DNA of 6,237 nt. Source: Candidatus Dormiibacterota bacterium (lineage in GTDB: Bacteria; Chloroflexota; Dormibacteria; Dormibacterales; Dormibacteraceae). Where the stretch lies: the NCBI GenBank assembly GCA_003151665.1, contig PLYD01000140.1, positions 27,299 to 33,535 on the forward strand, given 5' to 3'. The position numbers and the translations under genes are program-made. This document shows positions 6,145-6,237 of the stretch, piece by piece; the stretch's first letter is position 1, and every line of letters starts with the position of its first letter. The notes below the pieces were generated by a model. The model was not told where the DNA came from, did no database searches, and saw only the letters and a program-made list of their open reading frames with translations.

Positions 6145-6237
6145 CTATTCTTCGGCTTCCTCGGTGCTCTCGGCTGGCGCAGCTTCCGCCGGCGCGGCGA
6201 CCGCGCTCCTGCGCTCTCGAATTCGAGCCGCCCTGCC
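6145..6237 (-). CDS. rplS: 50S ribosomal protein L19, C-terminal end only
   Basis: Reading leftward from the window edge, an open frame of 30 residues ends at TAG 6147-6145. It begins GRAARIRERR, the well-known L19 C-terminus (family form GKAARIREKR), which lies at the 30S-50S interface region of the large subunit. After this come about 20 extra residues, mostly Ala, Pro and Glu, ending TEEAEE. L19 proteins of about 115 residues normally stop near the RERR, so this is an acidic low-complexity extension. Placement directly before rnhB supports the call, because rplS, lepB, rnhB and yraN form a widely conserved cluster. The rest of the gene lies beyond the window. Identification rests on about ten conserved residues plus gene order. 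Confidence 0.82.
   Translation of the reverse strand, partial: GRAARIRERRSAVAAPAEAAPAESTEEAEE

Noticed and set aside
1..6237. Mobile element, CRISPR array, tRNA or defence island
   Set aside because: I saw no terminal repeats, transposase motifs, regularly spaced repeats, tRNA-like cloverleaf, or change in base composition that would mark transferred DNA.

Overview
The window is a compact, GC-rich (visibly about 65% G+C) bacterial chromosome segment with almost no intergenic DNA. Codon third positions are strongly G/C. A bacterial NHEJ pair (Ku plus a stand-alone LigD-type ligase), a YraN gene and the rplS-rnhB-yraN housekeeping order suggest a free-living, probably soil-type, high-GC bacterium. 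Chloroflexota, Dormibacterota-like or Actinomycetota lineages would fit. That placement is an inference with low confidence, because nothing in the window is a lineage marker.

Left part (1-5110, + strand): five genes run in one direction with gaps of 15, 7 and 10 bases and one 4-base ATGA overlap. They are the C-terminal three quarters or more of Ku (cut by the window edge), an ATP-dependent DNA ligase with only the LigD ligase domain, an NAD(P)-binding Rossmann protein of the atypical SDR/NmrA type, an ABC transporter ATPase and its large multi-spanning permease. The spacing looks like one transcription unit. Ku binds broken DNA ends and recruits the ligase, which seals them. The SDR protein and the ABC exporter have no known role in end joining and may simply share the transcript.

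Right part (5114-6237, - strand): the end of rplS (ribosomal protein L19), then rnhB (RNase HII), then a frameshifted yraN. This is the familiar rplS-(lepB)-rnhB-yraN neighbourhood, without lepB between rplS and rnhB. The two blocks converge with only 3 bases between the permease and yraN stop codons.

No tRNA, rRNA, CRISPR array, insertion sequence or phage gene is visible, and no stretch over 300 bases lacks a gene. The points most worth checking are the yraN frameshift at a GC dinucleotide run, the GMG replacement of the usual GRG motif in RNase HII, the missing LigD polymerase and phosphoesterase domains, and the NHEJ-SDR-ABC exporter gene run. I see no convincing new multi-gene system.
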